Source: Lachnospiraceae bacterium (lineage in GTDB: Bacteria; Bacillota; Clostridia; Lachnospirales; Lachnospiraceae). From it: DNA of 64,000 nt. Both the position numbers and the translations under genes were made by a program. Within the stretch, counting starts at the first letter, position 1. Each line of letters starts with the position of its first letter. Under the pieces are notes generated by a model. It saw only the letters and a program-made list of their open reading frames with translations. It did no database searches and had not been told where the DNA came from. Below, one piece after another: positions 25,919-36,528 of this stretch. The stretch covers positions 1-64,000 of the forward strand of contig JAEERY010000059.1 of NCBI GenBank assembly GCA_016286035.1, in the 5' to 3' direction.

Positions 25919-28529
25919 TTTGTTCTGCTTTTTGTCTTGTCCCATATTTATCAAGAAACATCAGAGCAATCATAATTACAAGTGAAGCCGCAGTAATAAC
26001 TGCGCCCTCTCTGCTACCCAGTGCATGGAATTCAAATTCCAATTCATAGTCACCTTTATTCGGCAATTCCACAGCAATAAAAGCATCATTTAGTATGGGA
26101 ACAGTCTCTGCTTTATCACCATTCACTCTAACAGCCCACCCTTTATCATAAGGTATTGATGTAAACAAAATATGCTTATCTCCATTTACATCCACGTGCG
26201 CTTCAATATATCCATCCTTTAATTCTTTAATCCGAATCTGCTCCCTTTGTAAATCATCATATGCTTTATGTAATTCATCAGCATTTAATTCATAGATATA
26301 AACATCGTCAAATCTGGCATCAGTAACATCACCTTGTGGGGATATCCTAACGTAATTCGCAGCATCCTTTTTTTCCATTTCCTTTATATATGGAATCCTA
26401 ATATCGCCAAATTTAGAAATTGTATTCTCGTATCCGCCTTCCATTACAAAATAATCATTCCCAGTTATTTTTTTTGAATTCTCACTATAAACATATATAT
26501 ATCTGCTTTTATCCTCATCATTACTAACCGTTATATAAAATTCGCTGTTTTCATCTGCTTCCTTCTCCCTATGAATCCAATATCCAGTTTCCTCAGGAAC
26601 AACACTAATACCAGTCCCATAACATGTAACCATTTCTGGCTGAACACTGTCAAAGGCCCTTATATTCATACCGGTCATAGTAGACAAAAGATAATTATTA
26701 TTCTCAAATGCGTTATTGCCTGAATAGTCATAATCATTAAGATTTCCACTAACCATATACCCCAAATTCAACACTTCATCATTAATCTCCACCCTTCCGG
26801 CACAATCCTTTAAACTTTTCTCAGTATCAATCACCTCTTCTATACCATTATACATATCGTATTTCACATCAAAAATCATCTCTGTAACTGGTGTTAGTCC
26901 ATAATTAAAAAACAGGCGTGGCGAAGTATAAAACCCCAATCGTCGCATCTCCATCCTTGCATTCGGATTTTCAGGCGAAGCAAAATAAGCAATTCCATTA
27001 TATCCCCAAAAGGTTCCCGAGTTGCAACACATATCATACAAGCTGTTAATCCTGTAAAAGTCTCCATCTTCACTGATTTCTCTCGGATTAGAATAAAATG
27101 ATTCCTTCCAAACGTTATATAATTCTATGGTCCTTCCTCGAAAATCCACTCTCATACCCGAAGAAACCAATTCTATCATTACACCGAATATAATTGCTAT
27201 TCCCCAAACCATATGTCCAATGCGATCACTCATTTCATACCTTATCAGAGCAACTCCCCATATAATCGCACATAACAGATTTACGCCTATACGAAGTGTG
27301 TCACCTCTGTACAATTCCCTGTTATGAGCATAATTCCATACCTCGGTTCCAACAAATAACAAAATCACAGCTATAATTGCCCACACTATATACAGTACAT
27401 TACTTTTGGATATATGTTCACTTGCAATCGCTCCAATAGTACAAAGCAAAAAACAAAATATAAATGAAAACCTGTAATACCAACCATCGGGATTATCAAA
27501 GCCATGAAAAAACATATATAATTTGCCAGATAAACAAGATGCTGCCATGAAAGCAAATAAAATAAGATAAGTTATCTTATCTGTCGTTTTGATTTCCTTG
27601 ATTATCAGAAATAAGAAAAAGAAAAGAACCGCGACTAGTCCACAATAAAGATTCGGAACATCTTCATACAGCATACTATTATTACCCCAAAACAACTGTC
27701 TGAAAACATCCAGGAAGTTCTTAGGCGTTATTGCATTATTGGTTGAATCCGATGCCCTGTTATTAATTATGAAATATAGCGCTGGTAACCATAAAAAAGC
27801 ACTTACGCCTACAGCCCCCAAAACAGATATAACCCAATCTTTAACTAACAATATACGGTTCGGTGATTCACAAAAAAGCAAACATAATACAAAGAAAAGG
27901 AAACTGATAATTCCAATCATGTATCCCATATAAAACTGTGATATGAAAATAAATGAATACCAAAAAAACAAGCCAAAGTATCTCTCTGTTTTACATAATC
28001 TGATTATGTTTAGAAATACCATTGGCAGAACAAACATGGCATCAAGCCATATGATATTAATTATATTAAATGAAATCTGATATGCACACAAAGAATATGA
28101 TAAAGCAAAAAGAATAGAGTACACCCCTTTAACATTATACGCTTCACGCACAAACATATTGAAGCAAAACGCCGCCAATCCCGTCTTTAAAACAACAACA
28201 ACAGCCGTAACAATATTCTCGTCTGCATTAAAAAAAATAAGATATATAATATTAAATGGGCTTGCCGCATAAAATGCATTGTACAATGAAGTATTCATAC
28301 CCAATGCGGTATTCCATGAATAATAAATACTTTCATGATTTAATATATCTCTACACAGATTCTTGATCGCAGGAACATATATTTCGAAAGAATCGCCATA
28401 CAAAAGAGCATGGCTTGCCCCAAACAGCACACCATTACACTGTAGTATGACAAGCATTCCAAAACAGCCTAAAATAAAGCTCACAAACGCAGTCTTTTGT
28501 TTTAGTAAAGCATCACAAAGTTTATTCAT
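25911..28529 (-). CDS. YfhO-family membrane protein (copy 2)
   Basis: 872 residues, closely related to its downstream neighbour: both share the loops YGDSFEIYVPAIKNLCRDI and YYSWNTALGMN, the GFDNPDGWYYRFS loop (GFDAPDGWTYRFS in copy 1), and an extracytoplasmic tail ending IPYDKGWAVRVNGD then a final helix. The pair is a tandem duplication that has diverged. It overlaps the O-antigen-ligase-like gene by 8 bases (ATGAATAA), indicating translational coupling. The role is probably transfer of a sugar from a lipid carrier to a surface polymer; the acceptor is unknown. Confidence 0.88.
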   Translation of the reverse strand: MNKLCDALLKQKTAFVSFILGCFGMLVILQCNGVLFGASHALLYGDSFEIYVPAIKNLCRDILNHESIYYSWNTALGMNTSLYNAFYAASPFNIIYLIFFNADENIVTAVVVVLKTGLAAFCFNMFVREAYNVKGVYSILFALSYSLCAYQISFNIINIIWLDAMFVLPMVFLNIIRLCKTERYFGLFFWYSFIFISQFYMGYMIGIISFLFFVLCLLFCESPNRILLVKDWVISVLGAVGVSAFLWLPALYFIINNRASDSTNNAITPKNFLDVFRQLFWGNNSMLYEDVPNLYCGLVAVLFFFLFLIIKEIKTTDKITYLILFAFMAASCLSGKLYMFFHGFDNPDGWYYRFSFIFCFLLCTIGAIASEHISKSNVLYIVWAIIAVILLFVGTEVWNYAHNRELYRGDTLRIGVNLLCAIIWGVALIRYEMSDRIGHMVWGIAIIFGVMIELVSSGMRVDFRGRTIELYNVWKESFYSNPREISEDGDFYRINSLYDMCCNSGTFWGYNGIAYFASPENPNARMEMRRLGFYTSPRLFFNYGLTPVTEMIFDVKYDMYNGIEEVIDTEKSLKDCAGRVEINDEVLNLGYMVSGNLNDYDYSGNNAFENNNYLLSTMTGMNIRAFDSVQPEMVTCYGTGISVVPEETGYWIHREKEADENSEFYITVSNDEDKSRYIYVYSENSKKITGNDYFVMEGGYENTISKFGDIRIPYIKEMEKKDAANYVRISPQGDVTDARFDDVYIYELNADELHKAYDDLQREQIRIKELKDGYIEAHVDVNGDKHILFTSIPYDKGWAVRVNGDKAETVPILNDAFIAVELPNKGDYELEFEFHALGSREGAVITAASLVIMIALMFLDKYGTRQKAEQNG

Positions 28530-29928
28530 CTAAACTATTCTCTTTATCCTGTTCTTTATTTAGCAAAAAGCCAATAAACATAAACAAGTATGCTACAGTA
28601 TGAAACTTCCTCACGCCGAAAAAAGCACTTATCTGATATCCGATCACACTGCATGCAAAAACCAATGTTATGAACGGTAATTCTTTAAGTTTTCTTACAC
28701 GATTCACAAACAAATAGATTAGTCCGCCAAGGTACATAACCAATCCAGGAATTCCCATAAACAGGGCGCATTCCAGAAACTCATTATGGGGTGTCATGGA
28801 CACAACCGGTTGCCCCCATCTATCATACATCATATCCGGACCATATCCAAGAATCGGCCTATTCGATATTGCCTCTATCGCCTGTTTCCACAAAAGAATT
28901 CTGTTAGAGCCTGCCTTTTCATACCCAACTTTTCTTCCCGCCACATTAAAGATATCCTGAAGTAAAACAGCTAAGCTAGTGCCCGTTGTAGTCCCCAATA
29001 AAGACTTGATCACTCCAATATAACTCAAATATACAAAGATAATCAGGATAATCATCGGAAGGAAATGATAGAATCCAAGTTTCCTTCTTCTTATCTTCCA
29101 AAATATAAGCATGAAAACAAGGGCAAAGAATACCCCCAAAAAGCCACCCATGCAATCATTGATCACCATAGCCCACATATTAATGGCAAATGATAGTATG
29201 TATATAATACTCCATATTCCTTTCTTTGAATCTTGAGTCTCTTCAATATTCACATAAAACATACCAGCCATCAAAGGAAGGGACATTGCCAAATAATATC
29301 CATAATGGTTCGAATTAGTAAACACCGAGCAGCCACAATATCCAGTAAAGTTATAGAAGAAAGGAATATTATATTCCAAAGACAGCATTACCATAGCAAG
29401 AAAATCCGCAACTATAACATGCACCTTTACGATCCTCATTCTGCCTTCACAGTTTACAAGATACGCACATCCCATAAGACAGATCATAAAAACATGTGAT
29501 ACATATCCCGAAGAGAGTTCTGTAACACCTACAAACGCTCCACGAATATCTACTGCGGATACACTGGTTATTATTCCCCACAGCAACAAACATAGCCAGA
29601 ACAGAAGCCACGGTTCTCTTTGTTTTATTCTATTTATAACTTCAACTATATTCCCTCTATTGTATAATGTTTTTCCCACAACATATATCATAAAAACTGA
29701 AAGCATCAACACAAATCCAATCTCGGAAATCAGCAAGCAGGCATCATTATACAAGTACGGATCATAGGATGGTACATCCAACAGCATAACATAATTTACA
29801 AACCCAGATAAAACAGGTGTAATACAAAGAAGAATAATTAAACCTTCTGCATATTCTTGAAACTTCTCTTCTCCTATTTTTTCATATATGTATGCTAATG
29901 CACTGACCTCTTTTAATTTATTCAGCAT
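28522..29928 (-). CDS. O-antigen ligase/Wzy-like membrane protein
   Basis: 468 residues with about ten to twelve hydrophobic helices. The large loop contains NSNHYGYYLAMSLPL and, near residue 345, SNRILLWKQAIEAISNRPILGYGPD followed by TPHNEFLECALFMGIPG; the R-x-x-x-W, GYGPD and H-N-E-F elements are the signature of the Wzy_C (O-antigen ligase/polymerase) family. The ATG at 29928 has GAGG 6 bases upstream and overlaps the preceding YfhO gene by 11 bases. It probably polymerises or attaches the surface glycan made by this cluster. A broken paralogue of its N-terminal third lies at 57735-58324. Confidence 0.88.
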   Translation of the reverse strand: MLNKLKEVSALAYIYEKIGEEKFQEYAEGLIILLCITPVLSGFVNYVMLLDVPSYDPYLYNDACLLISEIGFVLMLSVFMIYVVGKTLYNRGNIVEVINRIKQREPWLLFWLCLLLWGIITSVSAVDIRGAFVGVTELSSGYVSHVFMICLMGCAYLVNCEGRMRIVKVHVIVADFLAMVMLSLEYNIPFFYNFTGYCGCSVFTNSNHYGYYLAMSLPLMAGMFYVNIEETQDSKKGIWSIIYILSFAINMWAMVINDCMGGFLGVFFALVFMLIFWKIRRRKLGFYHFLPMIILIIFVYLSYIGVIKSLLGTTTGTSLAVLLQDIFNVAGRKVGYEKAGSNRILLWKQAIEAISNRPILGYGPDMMYDRWGQPVVSMTPHNEFLECALFMGIPGLVMYLGGLIYLFVNRVRKLKELPFITLVFACSVIGYQISAFFGVRKFHTVAYLFMFIGFLLNKEQDKENSLDE

Positions 29929-32359
29929 ATTTTTCCTCTCTTTTCAAATTGCCCTCTTTATCACCTAGATGTATCCCATCGCTCAAGTACTTTATCCTTA
30001 CTATATATGACACAGCCATCAAAAGTACAGCTGATATAGCAATAGCTACTCCAGTATAAACCCCAGGTGATGTATAACCAATTCTAACTGTATGCTTGCC
30101 CTCCGGCATCGGTACTATAAGCATAACGCCTCTATAATCACTGAACCTTACTTCTTTATCATCCACCTTTATATGCCATCCATCCATGTACGGAAGCGAA
30201 AGTAGCATATTCCCTCCCCTTCCTGCATCAATGACACCAGTAAAAGTGCCGTTTTTATGCTCAATTAACCGTAACTGCCTTTTATTCAGACAGTCTATGA
30301 TATCAGAGTATACTCTCTTATCCATATATGCAATATTAACGTCTTCAAAGTATACTGTGCTGCCTACCTCGATATCAATACAATCACCTTTACTATGATC
30401 TCCCAGAAACACCAAATGAAAAGAATTATCACTTCTAAATCCCCCATATGGCTCTCCATTAACAAGAAGATCTGTATTCTCACGTGTATCTTTCAGACTT
30501 TTTTCTTTTTCTACATCTCTATCAGTCTCAGTAACATACAGCCACACCGGTGCATCCGTCGGTATCTCAACCGTTAACTTTACAGCTTTTGCATAATCAT
30601 CTAACTCAATTTCTTCATATACTTCAGGCATTATTTTCTTGAAAACATCCTCATCCAAACCAGTTAGTTCTTCTGCCAATTTGTTCTGATTATCAAAAGC
30701 ATTTTTACTTATCGCAGATGAACTTATATCAGAATCTAAATATGTCATATATCCTAAAGACAGTGCATCCCGATTTTTAGAAACCGCATATAAACCTCTT
30801 CGATATATTTCATCCTCCTGATCTCTCGTGTCCCCGAAAGTAAACCTGTATTTGGCACCAAGTAAACTCTCTTCCAATGGCGTTCTGTCCCCATCCTTTA
30901 GCACATGATATGACTGACATTCCCCCAAGTCTCCAAGATAATTCATGACCTTAAGGTTATAACATGACGAGAAATATCCCAGGCCGTTATATCCAAGCCA
31001 AGCACCATCATTATATGTATACGGACACTTGTCCGAAATACGATAGAAATCCTCATCATTAATAAATCCCAACAGTTCTTTCTTTGTCTGCAACTCACGA
31101 ATATATTCTTCTCTCGGATTGTAATGTAATTCAACCATCAATCCCGCTATAAGTATTGAACTGTTCAAAAACAATTCCACCATAACAAAACAAACAGCAA
31201 TGCTACTTATAACTTTTGAAGCATTGTATTTCTTCAAAAGTTCCAGCAAATCATTTATTCCCTTATACGCTATGATGAGCAACAGGCAACTGAAAGCATA
31301 TGAATATCTGACCTCAAAACATGTTGTTTCTCTGAATCCATGCATTATCCTGTCAAGAGGAATAAATATCATCGAAAAAAGATAAAAAGCAATCACTTCG
31401 GCATATAATATCTTTATGAAAGTTCTAGCTTTATTATTCTTCAAGAAAAATATAATAACCAATAACAAAGTTCCTGTTCCACAGAATATGAGCGGTAAAC
31501 CATCATCATAAACCGTATCATATCGTCCTGAAAACAGCTGCTTCAAAACATCAATAAAACTGTAGCGAAAAAACGCATCAAGAGGATAAGACTCTTCATC
31601 CATTTTTCCATTTTTCAAAGCCAAGATTCCAGGCAATACCACCGGCATTGAAAGCATAATAGATATCGCTGTATTATAGAATATATAAAGCGCTCTTTTA
31701 AAACTCCATTTATTCAATTCAAAGAGTCTTACAAATATATAGAATGCCACAAAAATCAACGACATAAACGTCAAATAATAGTTGCAGATCATTGATGCGA
31801 ATATCGAGATAATATAGATAACAGGCCTTCTCCCTTTCAATATCCGTTCTGCTCCTGTCAGTATCCAAGGAAGTAACAGCACAGCATCAAGCCAAATAAG
31901 GTTTATCGAATACCCAATATTGTATGACATAAGAGCATAACAGCAAGAAAGCAACAAGGCTCCAAGATAATGCTTTTCTTCATACGAATCCAATAAATAG
32001 TAGCAAAATCCTAAACCGCACAATCCGATGCGCAATATGGTGATCACATAAATGGCATCAGGAAGATATTCTAGCGGCAAAAAAGCAGTCACCCAAATCA
32101 TTGGCGAAAACAGATTATAATATACGGATCCGAGATAATTATTTCCCAAAGCCCCAGATAAGTTCAAAAAAATCGAATTATCCGATCTGCCAATATATCT
32201 AAGTACTGCAAAAAATGGCATATACTGTGCCTGCATATCCATTGCAAGAATTGTATTTGGGCCACCAAGATATATTCCCTTAATCGCATAAGCAACGAAA
32301 GCTATCAGCATAGGAATTATCATTGATAGTATTATAATGAATATCTTTTTTATTCTCAT
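29918..32359 (-). CDS. YfhO-family membrane protein (copy 3)
   Basis: 813 residues. First loop GGPNTILAMDMQAQYMPFF, then many membrane helices, the GFRETTCFEVRYSYAF loop, and a soluble domain ending LPYMDGWHIKVDDKEV with YRGVMLIVPMPEGKHTV, then a terminal helix. It differs more from copies 1 and 2 than they do from each other. It is the closest relative of the C-terminal relic at 59389-60192, which shares LSLGYMT, GGNMLLxLPYMDGW and the final helix. It is translationally coupled to the ligase-like gene. Confidence 0.88.
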   Translation of the reverse strand: MRIKKIFIIILSMIIPMLIAFVAYAIKGIYLGGPNTILAMDMQAQYMPFFAVLRYIGRSDNSIFLNLSGALGNNYLGSVYYNLFSPMIWVTAFLPLEYLPDAIYVITILRIGLCGLGFCYYLLDSYEEKHYLGALLLSCCYALMSYNIGYSINLIWLDAVLLLPWILTGAERILKGRRPVIYIISIFASMICNYYLTFMSLIFVAFYIFVRLFELNKWSFKRALYIFYNTAISIMLSMPVVLPGILALKNGKMDEESYPLDAFFRYSFIDVLKQLFSGRYDTVYDDGLPLIFCGTGTLLLVIIFFLKNNKARTFIKILYAEVIAFYLFSMIFIPLDRIMHGFRETTCFEVRYSYAFSCLLLIIAYKGINDLLELLKKYNASKVISSIAVCFVMVELFLNSSILIAGLMVELHYNPREEYIRELQTKKELLGFINDEDFYRISDKCPYTYNDGAWLGYNGLGYFSSCYNLKVMNYLGDLGECQSYHVLKDGDRTPLEESLLGAKYRFTFGDTRDQEDEIYRRGLYAVSKNRDALSLGYMTYLDSDISSSAISKNAFDNQNKLAEELTGLDEDVFKKIMPEVYEEIELDDYAKAVKLTVEIPTDAPVWLYVTETDRDVEKEKSLKDTRENTDLLVNGEPYGGFRSDNSFHLVFLGDHSKGDCIDIEVGSTVYFEDVNIAYMDKRVYSDIIDCLNKRQLRLIEHKNGTFTGVIDAGRGGNMLLSLPYMDGWHIKVDDKEVRFSDYRGVMLIVPMPEGKHTVRIGYTSPGVYTGVAIAISAVLLMAVSYIVRIKYLSDGIHLGDKEGNLKREEKYAE

Positions 32360-32446
32360 TTATAATATATTCCTTAAATATTGGAGTATGTTATAGGTCT
32401 GTTAATATTATTGAGAATTCACTGCATCGCCTTATCTTCTAATAAC

Positions 32447-33682
32447 CTAACAAGCATCTGGTGTATTATCAGTAATAGTATTATCCTCTTCTTTCCTTTT
32501 AACCCTTACTATCAACACAATGAAGATTATGTTCAAAATAAGAGTACATACTATCGCCAAATAACGCATAAAATACAGCTTATATAACATGCTATATGTC
32601 ATCTCAACTGATTTGTTTATTAATTCCAATCCATATGCATTTACAATAATCCGATTGTAAAGAAGCATTCCCACTTGGGATACAGTGGTAGATATTGTAA
32701 TAACCAGGTATGCTTTTTTATATTCCACCTCATCATATATATATAATGCTACAAACACTATAAACATTGAATAAATCGTATATCTTCCGTGCTGAGAAAC
32801 AGTAAGCATAAAAACAGAAATCATATATACTAAAGACGCATATAAATAATCATTTGTTTTCTTATATACGTATATCCCAATTAACATACAACCAAACAAA
32901 AGGAGCGTTGATAAGTGCTCTATTATTGGTGGTAGAGGCCAATACTCAAAAATCCCCCAAAGGTTCCCGGCCACAGAGCCAAAAACTTTATGAATGCTGA
33001 ATTCATACATATATAGTTTAATCGCTATCAGATAATCTCCTGATGTGATGGCAAATGGTAAAAAAACTAAATATCCCAATCCTAAACTCGAAAAAGCCGC
33101 AATTACCAATCGCTTTGCCTGTATTCTTACCGCATAGTAATATAAAAGAAGAATGAATATAAAGTATATTCCCTGTGGTTTCAGCAAACAAAATACAGTA
33201 ACAACAATAGCTGGTTCAAACCATTTTTCTTTTTTCATATAATAGAACAACAGAACGATAAGAAATCCAATCATACCATCGCGCTGCCCGTATATAACAA
33301 TATTTACCAGTAACGCTGCATTAACAGACCATTTCCATGCCGCTTCAGGTGATATCTTTTTGTATATGAATATCTGGGCTAGAAACTCAACAGCTAAAGG
33401 TAAAGTTTTCATCACCAACTGAGTGTAATTCGACAATACCTCTCCAATCATGTTTCTTATCATATACAACCAAACAAGATAAAGTGGCGGATAATCCACA
33501 GGCATCTCTATATCCCAGGAATCATAAATATGTAAAAGGCCATATTGCTTCATCCACTGAATCCATTTATAATCAGTTGTTAATATATCCAAATAATTCA
33601 CAAGATAGTATGCCGCAATAACCGAGATCACGTCTAATATTATTATCTTTTTCCATATGGATAATTTGATTTCTTCTTTCAT
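32447..33682 (-). CDS. polytopic glycosyltransferase (GT-C, GT39/GT87-like)
   Basis: About 411 residues with roughly ten membrane helices. The first extracytoplasmic loop carries DSWDIEMPVDYPPLYLVWLY; acidic residues followed by a YPP motif in loop 1 are usual in polyprenyl-phosphate-sugar-dependent mannosyl- and glucosyltransferases. VFCLLKPQG near the middle is also common in this class. The ATG at 33682 is chosen over 33718: GGAG lies 6 bases before it. The enzyme probably adds a sugar from a lipid-phosphate donor outside the membrane. Donor and acceptor are unknown. Confidence 0.8.
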   Translation of the reverse strand: MKEEIKLSIWKKIIILDVISVIAAYYLVNYLDILTTDYKWIQWMKQYGLLHIYDSWDIEMPVDYPPLYLVWLYMIRNMIGEVLSNYTQLVMKTLPLAVEFLAQIFIYKKISPEAAWKWSVNAALLVNIVIYGQRDGMIGFLIVLLFYYMKKEKWFEPAIVVTVFCLLKPQGIYFIFILLLYYYAVRIQAKRLVIAAFSSLGLGYLVFLPFAITSGDYLIAIKLYMYEFSIHKVFGSVAGNLWGIFEYWPLPPIIEHLSTLLLFGCMLIGIYVYKKTNDYLYASLVYMISVFMLTVSQHGRYTIYSMFIVFVALYIYDEVEYKKAYLVITISTTVSQVGMLLYNRIIVNAYGLELINKSVEMTYSMLYKLYFMRYLAIVCTLILNIIFIVLIVRVKRKEEDNTITDNTPDAC

Positions 33683-33787
33683 ATCGTTCTCCGAATCACT
33701 CAATTTTATTCTCTTCATTTGTGATCATATAGGATTATCGAAATATATTTTTGTCTTATACTGTATATGCACCAACATATCTAATAA

Positions 33788-36463
33788 TCAACGCATACTA
33801 ACCAACCTGTTTATCACTCCCACTATAAGTGGGATAACATACATTAAAACAATTATTGAATAACACAGCAACAAAAACATATAATATAGGATTTTTCCTG
33901 CCCATACTTCTCTCTTCTCCGTTTGCTTATGTGCAAGTATTTCATATAGTACTACTATCATCACCGCCAACACAGAAAGAAGTACGCCCCAATTCAAGCA
34001 AGGAATTTTATATCTTATATCAACCGTAACATCGCCTTTTTTTACCGGGATCAACAAGAACGCATCTTTTATGGCCGCAAAATACTCAGTCCCAGCATCA
34101 TTTACCCTTATATCCCATCCTATGTTATATCCTATCGGTAGCAAAAGATTTCCATCTTCATTAATTCTGCCGGTGATTTTTAATCCTTTCTTATCAAACT
34201 TGACATCCAATGCTTGTTTATTGTCCAGTTTTTCATACTCATTTTCCAGCAATTGCATATCCAGGCCACCTATCTTAAGATCGTTTTTCCACCCTTCCAA
34301 TCCTTTTCCATAAGTATCCTGAACATGTATAACAATGTGTACATCCTCATCGTTATACGAACCGCATTCTATTAATCCATTTCTGAAAAAAGCCGGATAC
34401 GTGTTATTATCCTTATGCATCAAAAAAGGCAACGATTTATTTACAGAATTTATCTCGAAAGAATATGTGTATTCACCTGTTAAGGAATATAGATATATGG
34501 TTTTTTTACCTTCTACAGGTATTATTATTTGTACTTCTCCTTCAATGTTTTCAGAGTCTTCAACAATAATCTTTTCGATGTCATATTCCTCGATCAACAG
34601 CTGCTCATTCCCGGTTATTTCAGAAAATAGTCTATTCTGATTATCAAATACATCTTCTGAAAACTCCTGTGTCAGAAATGACTCAGTTACTATCCCAAAC
34701 GGTAAAGAATATTTATAATTATAATAATCCGTAACTTCACCGGATTTGTAAAAAGAGTATAACTGATCATTAGGAGTTTCCGAAGTTATCAGTTTCTTAA
34801 TGCCCATGAGATTGTCTGTAAAGATCGTTCCGCCATTATCCACAAACCTCGTATAATTATACGAATAACCCAGTTGTTCCATAGCTCTTCGTATGTTAGG
34901 ATTGGTTCCCCATGTCCAGTTTTCAACTGCCGGAATACGGGTAATGAGTGGCCAGTTAGTGATCAATGACGAATCTTCATTCTTATACCTGATCGTCAGA
35001 TCAGCCTCTTCACCATTCTCATTTCCAACAGTCACGGCATTTTTTAAGAGATCCATATTGCACTCAACAGAACTGTACTCCGGAGCCACAAAGCCATAAG
35101 AACCCAACAAAGATTGTGACACGATAATTATTGCCAAAACACTTATAGCGATTTTAAGATTTTTTGAATAACACGCCAATGCTACGATAACAACAGAAAA
35201 AAGAATTATCAGCCAATAACTGTTATAAGCATCACTGTCCAAAGTAGCAAACGTCAAAAAGCCCTCTGTGAAAGCATGTAGCACCGCAATAAAAAGAGGC
35301 AGTATAACTATGGCTGCATATCCTGCTATTCTTCTGTAAACAGATAAATCCTGCCAAAGGCACCATCTTTTTGAACTAAAAAATTCTATAGATAGACATA
35401 TCGCTTCAAACGAAAGCATATAGCCAAACCGCATCGGAAAACTTACATATCCACCGGGATGCCATAGAATATTGATACCCTCAACAAATATAGGTAGCAA
35501 TAACATGACCAGTATAATGAGATGCCTGCTAAAAGCTTTTAATTCCTTTCGTTCAAGAAGAATAATACTCCCAATAGCAAGTACTCCCTCAGATCCATAC
35601 AGCATAAACAACTTCTGCTCAGGATTCGTACATACCGAGGATACCAAAGTACTAAAATATCCACCTGATGTAGTAGCTATACTTGCCCTGCCTGATCCCA
35701 TTAATTGTATGACCATCGGTAACCACGCCCATGCAGAAAGCAATAACGCCAGTATAGTAGCAATAGCCAGTCTGGACACTATATGTGTCTTATCTTCTTT
35801 CTGCTTGTATCTGATATCCAGAAATGCCTTAATGATCAGATAAACACATATCATATACATTAACTGAATATTGGTAACAAATCCCAGTATCATCAGTGAT
35901 ACGTAATATCTGATCCTGTCTTTTTCTATCAGATAATCCAGAGACAAGATAATCAAAGGAAAGATCATAACAATATCAAGAAATGTAATGAAGCAGTAAT
36001 ATTGTAAGACAAATCCACAGGTAGCATAAGAAAGAGCTCCTATCAAATTCCCAAATATTGGAATACTACTATATTTCTTCGAAATATAAAATGACATAAA
36101 AAAAGATGATAATGCCATCTTAATTATGAGGAAGACAGACATGAATTCAACTATGTGATCACGCTTTATAAATAAAAAAAGAAGATTGATAGGATTTAAC
36201 ACATAACTTCCCACTCTATCGGTCATTGATCCTCCCATACCGGAGTACCAATCCCAAAGGAGTGCTTTCTTTCCATGCAAAACATCCCAAGTATGATAAT
36301 AAGAAGGAATAACAGATTGACTCATATCCCAATAGGATACACTTTTTATTCCAAACGGATATATCCCTTTAAATGCATATATAATGAGCATAACCACTGT
36401 AACGGTAAAGACACTGCATATTCCGCATACTACTAATCTTCTGTTTTGATTCTCCAAATGCAT
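33788..36463 (-). CDS. YfhO-family membrane protein (copy 4)
   Basis: About 891 residues with many hydrophobic helices, YfhO loops (YWDMSQSVIPSYYHTWDVL; FGNLIGALSYATCGFVLQYY) and an extracytoplasmic C-terminal domain with YNIGWDIRVNDAG and a last helix. It is the most divergent of the four. I choose the ATG at 36463 because AAGGTGG sits 5 bases upstream; the earlier TTG/ATG (36502, 36499) abut a rubrerythrin hairpin and lack a ribosome binding site. It is first of the membrane-transferase run 36463-23342. Confidence 0.85.
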   Translation of the reverse strand: MHLENQNRRLVVCGICSVFTVTVVMLIIYAFKGIYPFGIKSVSYWDMSQSVIPSYYHTWDVLHGKKALLWDWYSGMGGSMTDRVGSYVLNPINLLFLFIKRDHIVEFMSVFLIIKMALSSFFMSFYISKKYSSIPIFGNLIGALSYATCGFVLQYYCFITFLDIVMIFPLIILSLDYLIEKDRIRYYVSLMILGFVTNIQLMYMICVYLIIKAFLDIRYKQKEDKTHIVSRLAIATILALLLSAWAWLPMVIQLMGSGRASIATTSGGYFSTLVSSVCTNPEQKLFMLYGSEGVLAIGSIILLERKELKAFSRHLIILVMLLLPIFVEGINILWHPGGYVSFPMRFGYMLSFEAICLSIEFFSSKRWCLWQDLSVYRRIAGYAAIVILPLFIAVLHAFTEGFLTFATLDSDAYNSYWLIILFSVVIVALACYSKNLKIAISVLAIIIVSQSLLGSYGFVAPEYSSVECNMDLLKNAVTVGNENGEEADLTIRYKNEDSSLITNWPLITRIPAVENWTWGTNPNIRRAMEQLGYSYNYTRFVDNGGTIFTDNLMGIKKLITSETPNDQLYSFYKSGEVTDYYNYKYSLPFGIVTESFLTQEFSEDVFDNQNRLFSEITGNEQLLIEEYDIEKIIVEDSENIEGEVQIIIPVEGKKTIYLYSLTGEYTYSFEINSVNKSLPFLMHKDNNTYPAFFRNGLIECGSYNDEDVHIVIHVQDTYGKGLEGWKNDLKIGGLDMQLLENEYEKLDNKQALDVKFDKKGLKITGRINEDGNLLLPIGYNIGWDIRVNDAGTEYFAAIKDAFLLIPVKKGDVTVDIRYKIPCLNWGVLLSVLAVMIVVLYEILAHKQTEKREVWAGKILYYMFLLLCYSIIVLMYVIPLIVGVINRLVSMR

Positions 36464-36504
36464 AGAAACCACCTTGATCATCTTCATATATTTATTCATC
36501 AATT

Positions 36505-36526
36505 AAACGGGGCATTAGCCCCGTTT
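36505..36526 (-). terminator. hairpin after the rubrerythrin gene
   Basis: Minus-strand AAACGGGGC-TAAT-GCCCCGTTT, a perfect 9-base stem, lies two bases past the rubrerythrin stop. The T-run after it is short (TTTAATTG), so it may be a partial terminator that lets some transcription continue into the YfhO gene at 36463. Confidence 0.7.
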
Positions 36527-36528
36527 GC

